A DNA stretch of 64,000 bases. Source: Solanum dulcamara (taxonomy: Eukaryota; Streptophyta; Magnoliopsida; Solanales; Solanaceae). The position numbers were made by a program, and so were the translations under genes. Positions 12,303 through 23,196 of the stretch are shown one piece after another. The notes beneath the pieces are model-generated. The model was not told the DNA's origin and searched no databases. It worked only from the letters and a program-made list of their open reading frames with translations. Where the stretch lies: contig NC_077239.1 in assembly GCF_947179165.1 (NCBI RefSeq), positions 22,227,134 through 22,291,133 on the forward strand. Direction: 5' to 3'. Within the stretch, counting starts at the first letter, position 1, and each line of letters opens with the position of its first letter.

Positions 12303-12418
12303 GTTTCTCCTTATATGGCCATGAGATTTGATGTTAGCCCCGAAACATTGTTAGAGCCATTTTCCGTATATACTCCTCTTGGTGAGTAGGTTGTGGCTAA
12401 AAGAGTCTACAAAAGTTG
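12303..12418 (+). pseudogene. Orphan protease fragment (116 bp)
   Basis: Plus-strand translation gives a peptide close to P1 protease at about 2420-2535: a YMAMRFDVSPETLLEPF-like stretch and then KRVYKSC, with one stop. It is in the opposite orientation to M1 on its left and is cut on the right by the M2 LTR start at 12419. It must come from a further plus-strand element of which nothing else is visible. The last five bases (AGTTG) would be the left target duplication of M2. Confidence 0.7.
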
Positions 12419-14491
12419 TGTTGTGACCCAACCTAGAGACTACTTATAACACGGCAATCGCAAACTCAAAGGGCCCCAACAAAGCCTTTTGACATATCGT
12501 AAAGAATTCATGAGGTAAAGTACATGCGGAAAAATAATATAATAAGATTTTAAGCATTATCATAGACACAATAATAGCTTGACTACATAGACTCCGTGAC
12601 ATAGGTCCAATAATGCCTCTACTACATGAACATGGGCAGGGGCTAAGACATATCTCTAGCTCACCCTCAAGTAAAGAAATAAATGCCTTTGAAAAGAAAT
12701 AACTCATAATAATCCCTCAATATATGAGGACTCACTAAGACTTTGCCGTAAGAACTCAATTTGTCAGGCGTAGGGATTTCATCCTCAACCCGTAAATTAT
12801 GAAACAATGTGGACAACAAATATGCATTAGTACTTTTGAATGTAATAAGTATGAGGGAATGACATGCAACATAAATAATGAGATGCAATGATCAAGTAAA
12901 GTACAAGATAAGATGAGGAACCATAACCGACGTTAAGACAATGTGAGCTATTACATGGAATCCCAATGTTACCCCTATATCAGAAAAGGGATAATCTCCA
13001 TGACAATGTAAACTCTACCCCACTTGGCGCGTCATAACGTAGGCTATATGTGGAACCACTAGCTAAGCCATGAAGACAAACTATGGTAGCACATAGTTTA
13101 AGATACTTGAGGTTGCTATTATGGCTTTTGGTAGGGCCCCCACCTCAAGTCCACTCGTTTCTAATTCAAATCCCAAGGAATACATAATATAGTAAACATA
13201 CTTAGCATATATCATAACTTGTTCATAAAATTTATAATTCATAGAATAGCTCATTTCAAAACATAATTGCAATGTGAGTATTGTCCTTTCATCATTATAA
13301 ATCATACTTGCATAATACATATAATTAGGCTCTAGGTCACCACATAGGGCCCTAAGTCACCTTACTTCATAACTTGCATGAAATTCATATCTTCAACATA
13401 CTTGTAATTGATGATCATAATTTACACCTTGAATTTAGAGTAAAACTCATATACATAGCCAATTTGAATGAAAGTCGTGATAATATCTAGAAATCATTGA
13501 ATTCTTAATCATACTACATAATATTTTCATTCAACTTAAAATCATGTAATTCATAAAGGAACATATTTATAATGATCATTCATAATGAATAAAGACAAAA
13601 TTTAAACATCCCAATGCAACTCATAAAACTAGGGTTACAAACCCTATTGAAATTTATGAGATTTTGACTAGAAGCCTTGGGACTCCATGGACGAAATGGA
13701 CCCATGGATGAATCATTACATATATTTATTGAATTTGATATTGCAATTGAAAATGGAGACTTTTTGTTGAAGAAACCCTGGAAAAGAGCTTGATGAAGAA
13801 GATGAACTTTGAGGAGCCTTAGGAGAGAAGCTTTTAGTTGATTGGGAATTGATGAGGGAAAATAATAGGTTTAGAAGTATTAGGATATTTTTTGTAGCGA
13901 ATCTAGTCCCAAAAGTTTTCACATACATTCATAAAAGAATAGGGAACATAGTAGATTACCCATTATTAAGTAGGACTAGAGTTCATCACAGCCTGTGATG
14001 CTCATCACGGTGTATGTTGGTGTCTATGATGTTTGACTTTGAATCTGAATTTTAGAGTTTATAGGGTAAGTTTCAGAACTCTCTTCACGGGACACTTCAC
14101 GGTCCATGAAGTTAATTATAATCCATGGACCATGGGCATGGTTCAATACCTACAGACTGACCGGCAGTAGTGACCACCATGGAGCTCACCACGGTCTGTG
14201 AAGAGTTCCACAACAAATAGTGTCCTGTCGTGGTCCTTGCCTTAAGATCATGTTCTGAGGTCTCAAGGAAGGGTTACCATGGAGTGCTTCTCCACCCATG
14301 GTGCCCTATCGTAGACCACAGCATACATGACTAAACTTCAGTATAATCACGATGGTGGCTCACCACATGCCATGGTACTCACCACGGCCCGTGATGGCCT
14401 CCGTAGTGATCTTTAGTGCTAAAATTGTAGCTTTCCTAGATTTCACATATTGATCAACATTTTTCAACTTTCCAAATTCTGGGGTCTTATA
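12419..14491 (-). repeat. M2 3' LTR (2.07 kb)
   Basis: On the minus strand it starts at 14491 (TATAAGACCCC) and ends at 12419 (GGGTCACAACA). The end matches the M2 5' LTR at 19512 through ACTASTTRTAACACG and later text, so the two are the pair of one element. U3 (13980-14420) is packed with CCAYGG, CACGGTCYGTG and similar units. Relative to the 5' LTR it lacks about 115 bases around 12910. Confidence 0.85.
13980..14420 (-). repeat. U3 array of CACGG/CCGTG near-palindromes
   Basis: At least eight spaced copies, in both orientations, of a degenerate unit around CCACGGTCCGTGG or CCATGG are visible here. Examples are CACGGTCCATG near 14100, CCACGGTCTGTG near 14190 and CCACGGCCCGTG near 14380. 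The same unit recurs in the U3 of the LTRs at 1-364, 36838 and 53457-55515. Function is not known. Confidence 0.7.
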
Positions 14492-14508
14492 TTACCTCCC
14501 TCTTTGGA
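14492..14508 (-). other. M2 polypurine tract
   Basis: On the minus strand this reads TTCCAAAGAGGGAGGTAA directly before the 3' LTR start. It is purine-rich and placed as required for plus-strand priming. Confidence 0.7.
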
Positions 14509-14727
14509 ACATTAATCCTCGAATTACACTCAAGCTAGCATGAATAGAATAGGAAAGGAAAATAATAGCCCAACATCAATACAAAACATATCGATAATAC
14601 ATAAAACATGAAGTTTTCAATCTTATGCAAAATAATAACTTTAAATATCATTTCATGAACATTAATGCATATGAAACCATGAAAATAACTAAAATGCATT
14701 ATTTGGGATTGTTAGTTCTTGAAGGAT

Positions 14728-16085
14728 CTATATACCTCGACTAGGCACGTAAGGAAAGAGATGAGGATATTGGGACATCATATCAGCTTCGGCCTCCCAT
14801 GTAGAAGCCTCAACCTTTTGATTCCTCCATAACACTTTAACTGTAGCTACTTCTTTATTTCTCAACTTTCTAACTTGCCGATCCAAAATCTCAATCAGAA
14901 CCTCTTTATAAGAAAGACTTTTCTTAACCTAAATGCTATCTAATAGAACAATGGACCTAGGATCTGCAACAAAATTCCTCAATAATGACACATGAAACAC
15001 CAGATGTACCGATGCAAAATCAGAAGGTAAATCCAACTCATAAGCCACTTTACCAATTCACCTCAAAATATAATATGGCCAACATAATGGGGACTTCACT
15101 TCCATTTCTTATCAAAATGCATCACACATTTCATGGGTGAGATTTTCAAATAAACCTAATCATTAACTTCAAATTCAAGTTCTCTTCTCCTCGTATCTGA
15201 ATATAACTTTTGTTAGCTTTGGACCATTTTCAATCTTTCTCTGATGAGTTTAACTTTTTCCATATCCTCAAATACCAACTCGGTTCCTATCAAAGCCACT
15301 TCACCTACCTCAAAACATCCAATATGGGATCGACACTGCCTATCATAAAAACCCTTAAATGGAGCCATCTTATTACTAGAGTGATAACTGTTATTAGAAG
15401 AAAACTCTATTGATGGCAAATGGTCATTCTAATTTCCTTTAAAATCAATCACACATGCTCTCAACATATTCCTTAAGGTCTGAATAGTTCGTTCGTCTAG
15501 ACCATCTATTTGTGGATGAAAAGTTATACTAATCTTCACTTGGGTACCTAGACTCCTTAGGAATAATCTCCAAAACTAAGATGTGAACTGAGTACCTCGA
15601 TCAGAAATGATAGGCAATGGGACACTATGAAGCTTGACCAATTCGCGAATATACAATCTAGCATAGTCCTTGGCTAAGTAGGAACTCTTAATAGGGAGCA
15701 AAATGAGTCAACTTAGTCATTTAGTCAATAATTAACCAAAGAGAATCGTGTTTCCTATGAGTATGAGGAAAACCAGTAACAAAGTCCATATTTAAGGCTT
15801 CCCACTTTGAAGTTGGAATCATAATGTCTTGAGATAAACCTCTTGGTTTTTAATACTCAACTTTGACTTGTTGACAATTAGGACACTTAACCACAAATTT
15901 TGTGGTATCCCTTTCCATGCCATTCCACCAATATATTTCTCTCAAATATCGATACACCTTTGTGGAACTAGGGTGAATAGAATACCAAGAACTATGAGCC
16001 TTAGACAATATCATATCTTTCAATTCATTTACATTTGGCACACACAATCGACCTTGATATCTTAAAACATCATCTCCCCCTTGGG
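14728..16085 (-). pseudogene. pol: M2 integrase with chromodomain-like tail
   Basis: This integrase keeps most landmarks. Right to left: the zinc module in 15850-16047 (HSSWYSIHP, CPNCQQ); catalytic Asp in MDFVTGFPH (about 15790); second Asp in ISDRGTQF (about 15605); Glu in GLDERTIQ (about 15490); SSNNSYHSS (about 15395). The GPY region is altered (SPHYVGHI, about 15090). The tail VEASTWEAEADMM (about 14800) ends at a TAG at 14728. All three catalytic residues are visible, but stops and frameshifts lie between, so no full-length protein is encoded. Downstream are the PPT and 3' LTR. Confidence 0.87.
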
Positions 16086-17619
16086 AGAAAGCCTCAATGT
16101 CTTTTTACACAACCACTTTCTTCAATTCAATGAAAGCAGGATCATCATTTTGCTTTGTCTTTACATCAACCATAAGAGATAATTCGGAAGTATTTTTCAA
16201 AATAACTCCACTGGCTTCTGATTCAAAAATCTCACTCCCAATTGGGCTAACCTATGTACATCCCAAACTAACTATATTTTCTTATCATCAACATTGGAAA
16301 AATTATTCATAGACAATCTACTAAGAGCATCGACGACCACATTCATCTTACCCGGATTGTATAAAACACTCATGTCATAATCCTTTAACAGTTCAAGCCA
16401 TCTTCTTTATTGAAGGTTCAATCCCTTTTAAGTGAACACATATTGCAAACTCTTTTAATCGGTGAAAACATCCATATGAACACCATAAAGATAATGTCTC
16501 CATAATTTCAAGGCAAATACTACCGTAGCCAATGCCAAATCGTGAGTTGGATAATTCTTCTCATGTATCTTGAGTTGTCTTGAAGCATCAACTATGACTT
16601 TGCCATTTTGCATTACGACACAATGAAGACTTACTCTTGAAGCATCACAATATATGACAAATCCATCGGAATCCTCCAGTTAAGTTAGCATCACAATATA
16701 AGTTTACCCTTCACTATTGGAAGCTTTTCTCACAAGCCTCAGATCATTGGAATTTTACCTTCATTTTAGTCAAAGTAGTCAAAGGCGATGTAATAGAAGA
16801 GAAACCTTCCACAAACCATCTATAATAACTGGCTAAGCCTAGAATACTTTGAATATAAGAAGGATTCAATGGTCTAGGCCAATTCTTGACCTCCTCGGTC
16901 TTCTTTGTATCAACCTTGATTCCTTCTCCAGAAATAATATGACCAAGGAAAGCAACAAACCTTATCTAGAAATCACATTTTCTAAACTTTGCATACAACT
17001 GTCGATCCTTAAGAATTCACAACACAATCCTCAAATGAATGGTATGTTCTTCCTCACTTCACGAGTAGATCAGAATATCATCAACAAAGACAATCACAAA
17101 TATATCCAAATATTTCTTAAATACACTATTCATCAAATCCATAAAAGATGCAGGGGCATTCATTGGTCCGAAAGACATAACCAAAACTTCAAAATGACCA
17201 TACAAAGTTCTAAATGTTGTCTTTGGAATGTCATACTCCCTAACTCGGAGTTGATGATAACTCAATCAGAGGTTAGTCTTTGAAAAGTAACTTGCTCCTT
17301 AAAGTTGATGGAACAAGTCATCAATCCTTGGGATAGGATACTTATTCTTGATCGCAACGTTGTTCAATTGGCGATAATTTATATACATTCAGAGTGACCT
17401 ATATTTCTTCCTTATAATTAACATAGTAGCACCCGTAGGTGAAATGCTCGGCCTTATAAAATTGTTATCCAACAAATCCTTTAACTGTTCTTTTAAATTC
17501 TTAAGTTCTACCGGGGCCATACGGTAAGGAGGAATAGAGATAGGCTTCATATCGAGTAGGATATCAATACAAAAGTCTATTTTTCTTTCAAGAGGGATAC
17601 CTAGGGGATCTTCGGGAAA
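16086..17619 (-). pseudogene. pol: M2 RNase H and reverse transcriptase
   Basis: From 17620 leftwards: RT N-terminus with [22 protein letters not shown] (about 17550-17490), [13 protein letters not shown] (about 17460), then the best open piece 17059-17265 carrying [34 protein letters not shown] and the catalytic loop [10 protein letters not shown] (17059-17090). RNase H follows (about 16680-16330) with YCDAS-like text and a [18 protein letters not shown] stretch, and the linker runs to 16090. Stops interrupt throughout. The order RT - RNase H - IN is the Ty3/Gypsy signature. Confidence 0.87.
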
Positions 17620-18190
17620 AACTACTAGAAATTCATTTATAACTGAAACTGACTCAAGAATAAGAGTTTCAGAATCAACATCTCTAACTCTTACTAAGTG
17701 ATAAATGCACACATTGGAAATCATTTTCTGGACCTTAAGACATGAAATGAACTGACCCTTAACCACTGAATTGTTACCCTTCCACTTAAGTATAGGCTCA
17801 TTATAAAACTAAAATTTGACCACTAAGGTTCTACAACATATAGATGCATAGATGGCATATAACCAATCCATACCAGGAATAATTTCCAAATCAGTCATGT
17901 CTAGTTTAACATCACTAAGGATAACTTTATAAAAAACTTACATGGGACACTTCCTGTATACTCTTTTAGCCATAACTGACCCACCTACAAGACTATAAAT
18001 GGAAAAAGGCTCAATCAAGATATTAGGGCTACCATAAAACCTCATAGCCACATATGGAGTAACAAAGGAATGATATTCACCCGGATCAAGTGAGGAATAA
18101 ACATCAGAGTGAAAGACCCATAATATACTAGTGATAACATCTAGAGTCTCTACCTCCTGCCTACCATGAAAAGCATAGAACTAGTTGTTG
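17620..18190 (-). pseudogene. M2 aspartic protease
   Basis: The active-site region near 18085 reads LDPGEYHSFVTPYVAMRF, so the usual DPGAT loop has lost its Ala-Thr. Further along come KRVYRKCP (about 17945) and a GMDWLYAIYASI stretch (about 17860), the usual protease C-terminal block, and VKGQFIS (about 17755). The open piece 17389-17766 joins this end to the RT start ([12 protein letters not shown]). Frame broken; not expected to be active. Confidence 0.8.
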
Positions 18191-19293
18191 TGTTAACCAC
18201 CCTTAGGTTGAGATTGGTCACCCTGTGGAGCTTGTCCTCTTTTACCAACTTGTCCTTAAGGACGACCCTCCTTACTTTTTTAGTAATATAAGGCACTCGG
18301 ATTGTCTATGTCCCATTTTGCTACATCCATAGCAAGCACCTATTCCCATTAAACATCGTCCTCCATGATATTTTTCAAACCTTGCATATTTTTGAAATAA
18401 TGGGCTAATATCATTTGCACCTCCTCTTTGACCCTTAGGGTATGGTACCCTATTATTCACACACTTCTTTCCCAAAATTTATCCTTGTTGAAAATGACCA
18501 TTACCACCACCGTACATAGCATGTGATAACACACCTTTATATCGGGCTCTCTTAGACTCTCTCATTCGCATCTCTTTGGGTTTCTCTCCCTCAATTTGTT
18601 TGGTAAAGGTCATTAATCAAGATATATCCATCTCCTTGATAAGAATGGTGCTACAACACTCTTTAGCACCCAATTGAGATACCCTCGATATGAATTGACT
18701 CATTCGTGCACTTGGTCGGCAACTAATGAGGGAGAATACTTGGATAGCTTGGTGAACTTGAGGTCATAGTCCCTCATTCCTATGTTGACTTGTCAAAGAT
18801 TTATGAACTCCAACACCTTAGTTTTCCTTAGCTCAAGAGGGAAAAATCGATCAAGGATAGAAATTTTAAAGTCTTCCCATTCAATAGGTCCTTCATTCAC
18901 CCTCTCCATCTTCCATTAAGTAAACCATACTTGAGCCACCCCTTTAAGTTGGTATGACACCAACTCCACTTTCTACTCCAATGAAAACCCCATTGTGCTT
19001 ACTATTTTGTAGGCATCATCAATAAATTCTTGAGGATCCTGATAAATGTTTGATCTATGAAACTCCAGAGGGTTTATTGTTGCAAAGTGTATTACCCTCG
19101 AAGCTGGAGTGGGAACATTGAGAAGAGCCACAACCCGTTAATTTTCCACAACTTGGGCTAGCTTAGTAATAGCGATCCAAAACACTGCATTGGTCTCTTG
19201 GTCGGGTAAGGGACCATTATGTGAAAGAGCCATGGAATCTTAGGCTTCATTAGCATGGTTACCCCTTGGCAATAGTGGTCTTCGTGGAGGAAT
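18191..19293 (-). pseudogene. gag: M2 gag with intact CCHC zinc knuckle
   Basis: The N-terminal peptide IPPRRPLLPRGN starts at 19293, where the codon that is ATG in intact relatives reads ATT. Capsid text follows in pieces: VNEGPIEWEDFKISILDRFFPLELR (about 18900-18830, shown only to place it), then EFINL and YDLKFTKLSKYS (about 18770-18745). The open piece 18272-18475 holds a textbook zinc knuckle CYGCSKMGHRQSEC (C-X2-C-X4-H-X4-C), the only intact one in the window. Stops and shifts elsewhere. It lies between the PBS and the protease as expected. Confidence 0.83.
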
Positions 19294-19493
19294 TTTTCTG
19301 AAAGTTACAAGGAAGATCATTATGGAAAGGAAGTATTAGGGTAAACTCTATAGCACGACATAGATCATGAAAGAAGTGAGGATTTACTAAAATGCCTTAT
19401 AGCCTCCAATTCATAGGCGTGGGGTGATTCACAACCTTAAATAAGACTCTACTTAGCGTGGCATATTGGATGCCCTAGGATATCTTAAACCTT

Positions 19494-19508
19494 GTATTCT
19501 GATATAAA
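19494..19508 (-). other. M2 primer binding site (decayed)
   Basis: On the minus strand this reads TTTATATCAGAATAC, recognisable as a decayed form of TGGTATCAGAGC. It lies three bases from the 5' LTR end at 19512 and confirms the LTR boundary. Confidence 0.7.
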
Positions 19509-19511
19509 GTT

Positions 19512-20945
19512 TGTTAGGACCTGATGTAGGGACTAGTTGTAACACGACGATCAAAACTTCGAATGCCCCAATCAAAGCCTCTTGATATATGATAAAGCAT
19601 TCATAAGTTAAATTAAGTGTGGAAGAATAATATGATAATATCTAACCGTGATCATAGAAAGAAGACTAGCTTGACTACATAGACTCCGAGTCATAGGTCC
19701 AAAATACCTCTACTACATGAATATGGGAGAGGACTAAAACATATTCCTAGCTCACCCTCAAGTAAAGAAATAAATGTCTTTGAAAAGAAATAAATCATAA
19801 TCCTCTCTCGATAGATGAGGACTCACAAAGATTTTGCCGTAAGAACTCAACTAGCCATGCCTGAGAATATGATCCTCAACCCCTACATATGAAACGATGT
19901 AGGCAACAAATATTCGTTAGTATATTTGAATGTACTAAGTATGAGGGGATGACATGCAACATAAATAATGAGATGCAATAATCTAGTAAAGTACATGATA
20001 AGATGAGGTAAGTAAAGACATGAGAGAATTGTAATGATCAAAGTATTTGAAAAGCATAGTTGAAATCATGGAAATACATAAGAAATCCTACATATGTGGG
20101 ATTGGAACCATAATTGACATTAAGAACATATGAGCTATAACATGGAATCCTGATGTTACCCCTACTCTGGAAAAAGGAGAATCTACTTTCCAAGGTAGAC
20201 TCTATCCCGCTTGGGGGTGACAAACTACTCTCCATGTGGATTCACTAGCGAAGCCATGAAGACAACCTACGGTGGAACGTAGTTTAAGAGACTTGAGGTT
20301 GCTACTAAGTCTTTTGTTTGGGCCACCAACACAATTCCACTCTGTGCTAACTCAAATCCCATGAAATTTATAATATAGTAAGCATACTGAGCAAATATCA
20401 TAGCTTGTTCATAAACTTCATAATTTATAGAATAGATTATTTCATAACATAATTCCAATGTGAGTGTTGTCCTTTTATCATTACAAGTCATACTTGCATA
20501 ATTCATATAATTAGGTCGTAGGTCACCACATAGGGCCCTAAGTCACCTTACTTTATGACTTGCATGAAATTCATAACTTCAATATACTTGTAATTCATGA
20601 TCACAATTCATACTTTGAATTTATAGTAAAACTCATATACATAGCTAATTTGAATGAAAGTCATGATAATATGTTGAAATCATTCAATTCTTAATAATAC
20701 TTCATAATCTCATCATTGAAAATAGGTTTCAAGCATGAGAAAACATATTTCATTTTAAAATCATGTAATTCATGTAGGAACATACTTATAATGATCATTC
20801 ATAATGATTAAACATATAATTTAAAAAACCCAATGCAATTCATAAAATTAGGTTACAATCCCAAATGAAATTCATGAGATTTTAAGTAGAAGCCTTGGGA
20901 CTCCATAGGTAAAAGGGACCCATGGATCAATCCCTACATACCTTG
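19512..20945 (-). repeat. M2 5' LTR, U3 end missing
   Basis: Matches the M2 3' LTR from its U5 end (19512, TGTTAGGACC on the plus strand) up to about 20945, where the homology stops after CCCATGGATCAATCCCTACATACC. The text then switches into integrase of M3. Roughly the last 750 bases (all of U3) are absent. A segment around 20010-20125 is present here but missing from the 3' LTR. Confidence 0.8.
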
Positions 20946-21740
20946 ATAAGTTTAACTTTTTCCATAGATTCAACTACCAACTCGGGTCCTATCAAAGCGA
21001 CTTCACCTATCTGAAACCATCCAATATGGGATCGATACCTCCTACCATACAAATCCAGAAATGGAGCATCTTAATACTAGAGTGATAACTGTTATTATAA
21101 GCAAACTCTATTAATGGCAAATAGTGATTCCAATTTCCTTTAAAAGCGATCATATATTCTCTTAACATATCTTCTATGTTATGAATAGTTCGTTCGGCCA
21201 GACCATCTGTTTGTGAATGAAAAATTGTACTAAGCTTCACTTGGGTAAATAGACTTTTTTGGAAAGATCTTCAAAAATAAGATATGAACTGAGTACCTCG
21301 ATCAGAAATACTAGATAGCAGGACACAATGAAGCTTCACCAATTCGTGAATATACAATTTGGCATAGTCCTCAACTGAGTATGAAGTTTAAAATAGAGAA
21401 AATGAGCCGACTTAGTAATTCTGTCAATAATTATCCAAATAGAATAGTGTTTCCTATGAGTACGAGGAAAATCAGTAACAAATTCCATATTAAAGTCTTC
21501 CCACATCCAAGTAGGAATCACAATGTCTTGAGCTAAACCTCCTAGTATTTGATGCTCCACTTTGACTTATTTACAATTAGGAGACTAAACCAAAAAATTT
21601 ACAATATCCTTTTTTAAGCCATTACACTAATATACATCTCTCAAATCTCGATACATCTTCATAGAACAAGGATGACTAGAATGCCAGGAACTATGAGCTT
21701 CAGACAATATGATATCATTCAAGCCAGTTACATTCGACAT
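20946..21740 (-). pseudogene. pol: M3 integrase fragment
   Basis: Begins inside the integrase core (its C-terminal half, GPY region and tail are missing) and reads upstream. Landmarks: [11 protein letters not shown] in 21007-21240; catalytic Glu in GLAERTI (about 21190); Asp in ISDRGT (about 21300); first core strand MEFVTDFPR (about 21490), where catalytic Asp has become Glu; LGGLAQDIVIPTW (about 21545). The HHCC module is decayed (about 21590-21700). The left edge joins the truncated M2 LTR at a short shared TTGAT/CTGAT stretch. Confidence 0.82.
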
Positions 21741-22645
21741 ACACAATCGGCCTTGATATCTCAAAACAGCATCTCTCTTTGGGAGAAAACTTCAACGGCT
21801 TTTTTTGCAACCCATTTATTCAATTCAACCAAAGAGGGATCATCATCTTGTTGTGCCTTTATATTTGCCACAAGAGATGATTTAGAGCTATTTTGCACAA
21901 TAAGTCCACTAGCTTCTGAAATAACCAATCGTACTGCCAAACTAGCTAACCTTTGTACTTCCTGAACTAACTCTTTCTTCTCAGCATCAACATGGGAAAC
22001 ACTATATATAGACAATCTACTAAGAGCATCAACAACCACATTGATCTTACCCAGATGGTATAAAACACTCATGTCATAATCTTTCAACACTTAAAACCAT
22101 CTTCTTTGTAGATGGTTCAAGTCCTTTTGAGTGAATACATATTGCGAACTCTTCTGGTTTGTGAAAACATCTACATGAACACCATAGAGATAGTATCTCC
22201 ACAATTTCATACCAAATACCACAACAGCCAATTCCAAATCATGAGTTGGGCAATGCTTCTTATGTATCTTGAAGTACATTGAAGCATAAGCTATCACTTT
22301 TCCATTTTGTATTAAGACACAACAAGGACCCACTCTTCAATTATCACAATATATGACAAACCCATCAGAACCTACTAGTAAATTCAACACCAGAGTGGAG
22401 ATAAATCAATCCTTCAACTCTTGGAAGCGATTATCACAAGCCTCGGACCATTGGAATTTTACCTTCGTTTTAGTCAAAGAAGTCAAAGGCAATACAATAG
22501 AAGAGAAACCTTCCACAAGACATCTATAATAACTATTTAAGACTAGAAAATTCTGAATACCAAAAGGACTCAATAGACAAGGCCAATTATTAATTGCCTT
22601 GGTATTCTTTGGATCAACCATGATATCTTCTCTAGAAATAATATG
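21741..22645 (-). pseudogene. pol: M3 RNase H and C-terminal RT fragment
   Basis: Open pieces 21761-22090, 22091-22333 and 22406-22621 carry the RNase H/IN linker ([24 protein letters not shown]), RNase H ([30 protein letters not shown], then [10 protein letters not shown] with the usual catalytic Asp of TDHKS replaced by Asn) and the RT thumb/connection region (VDPKNTKAINNWP, VLNSYYRCLVEGFSSI). The RT catalytic core and protease are missing: near 22646 the text jumps straight to the gag zinc-knuckle region. Compared with M2 this is an internal deletion of about 1.3 kb. Confidence 0.85.
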
Positions 22646-23196
22646 TACTTAAGGACGACCACTTTTAACCTTACGCTCCTTAACATGATGAACCTTCTTC
22701 ACACATCGATAATATACATTCAAACCCTCTAGATACTCACCCTTGTGGTTCTTTCCATACTTCTTACATGCGGGGATCATTTGGCCAATAAGAGCATCTC
22801 TTTGAGGTTTAGGGTTGGGCATACTATCTTTGTCAATCCTTGGAGTAGTGGCATATGAAGATCCTTGTATGGAGTACCATTGGAAAAAATGAGGTCATCC
22901 ACCACTTTCGGACTGAACATAAGAGGAGTTACCACTATTGGTTCGTGCCCTTGTGGACTCCCTAGTTTTCTCCATTAGCTTCCCACTCTCTATTTGATCT
23001 GCATAGGTCATAATTCTAGAGATATCTATTTTATGAATCAATATGGCCATCTTACACTCCATAGAAACCATATTCGAACACCCAACAAAAACTTGCTCAT
23101 ACGAGCTCTTGGGTCGACAACTATGAATGGAGCATATTTTGACAATTGGGTGAACTTGAGGGAATATTCCCTCACACTAATACGACATTGCTTTTA
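22646..23196 (-). pseudogene. gag: M3 gag, part 1 (zinc knuckle side)
   Basis: The junction at about 22646 starts with CTTAAGGACGACC, which matches M2 at 18254. Reading on the minus strand, CRKYGKNHKGEYLEG (about 22780-22735) precedes a decayed zinc knuckle in which Cys and Gly have been replaced (VYYRCVKKVHHV). Capsid text follows toward 23190. The frame is broken at 23197 by element D; TTTTA (23192-23196) is D's left target duplication. The coding text resumes at 33132. Confidence 0.8.
23192..23196. repeat. Left target-site duplication of element D (TTTTA)
   Basis: TTTTA is found directly before the D 3' LTR and again directly after the D 5' LTR at 33132-33136, an exact 5-bp match. Confidence 0.92.

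Noticed and set aside
13980..14420. Palindromic repeats considered as a CRISPR array or satellite
   Set aside because: Units are degenerate, irregularly spaced and in both orientations within a plant LTR; there is no repeat-spacer regularity and no cas gene.
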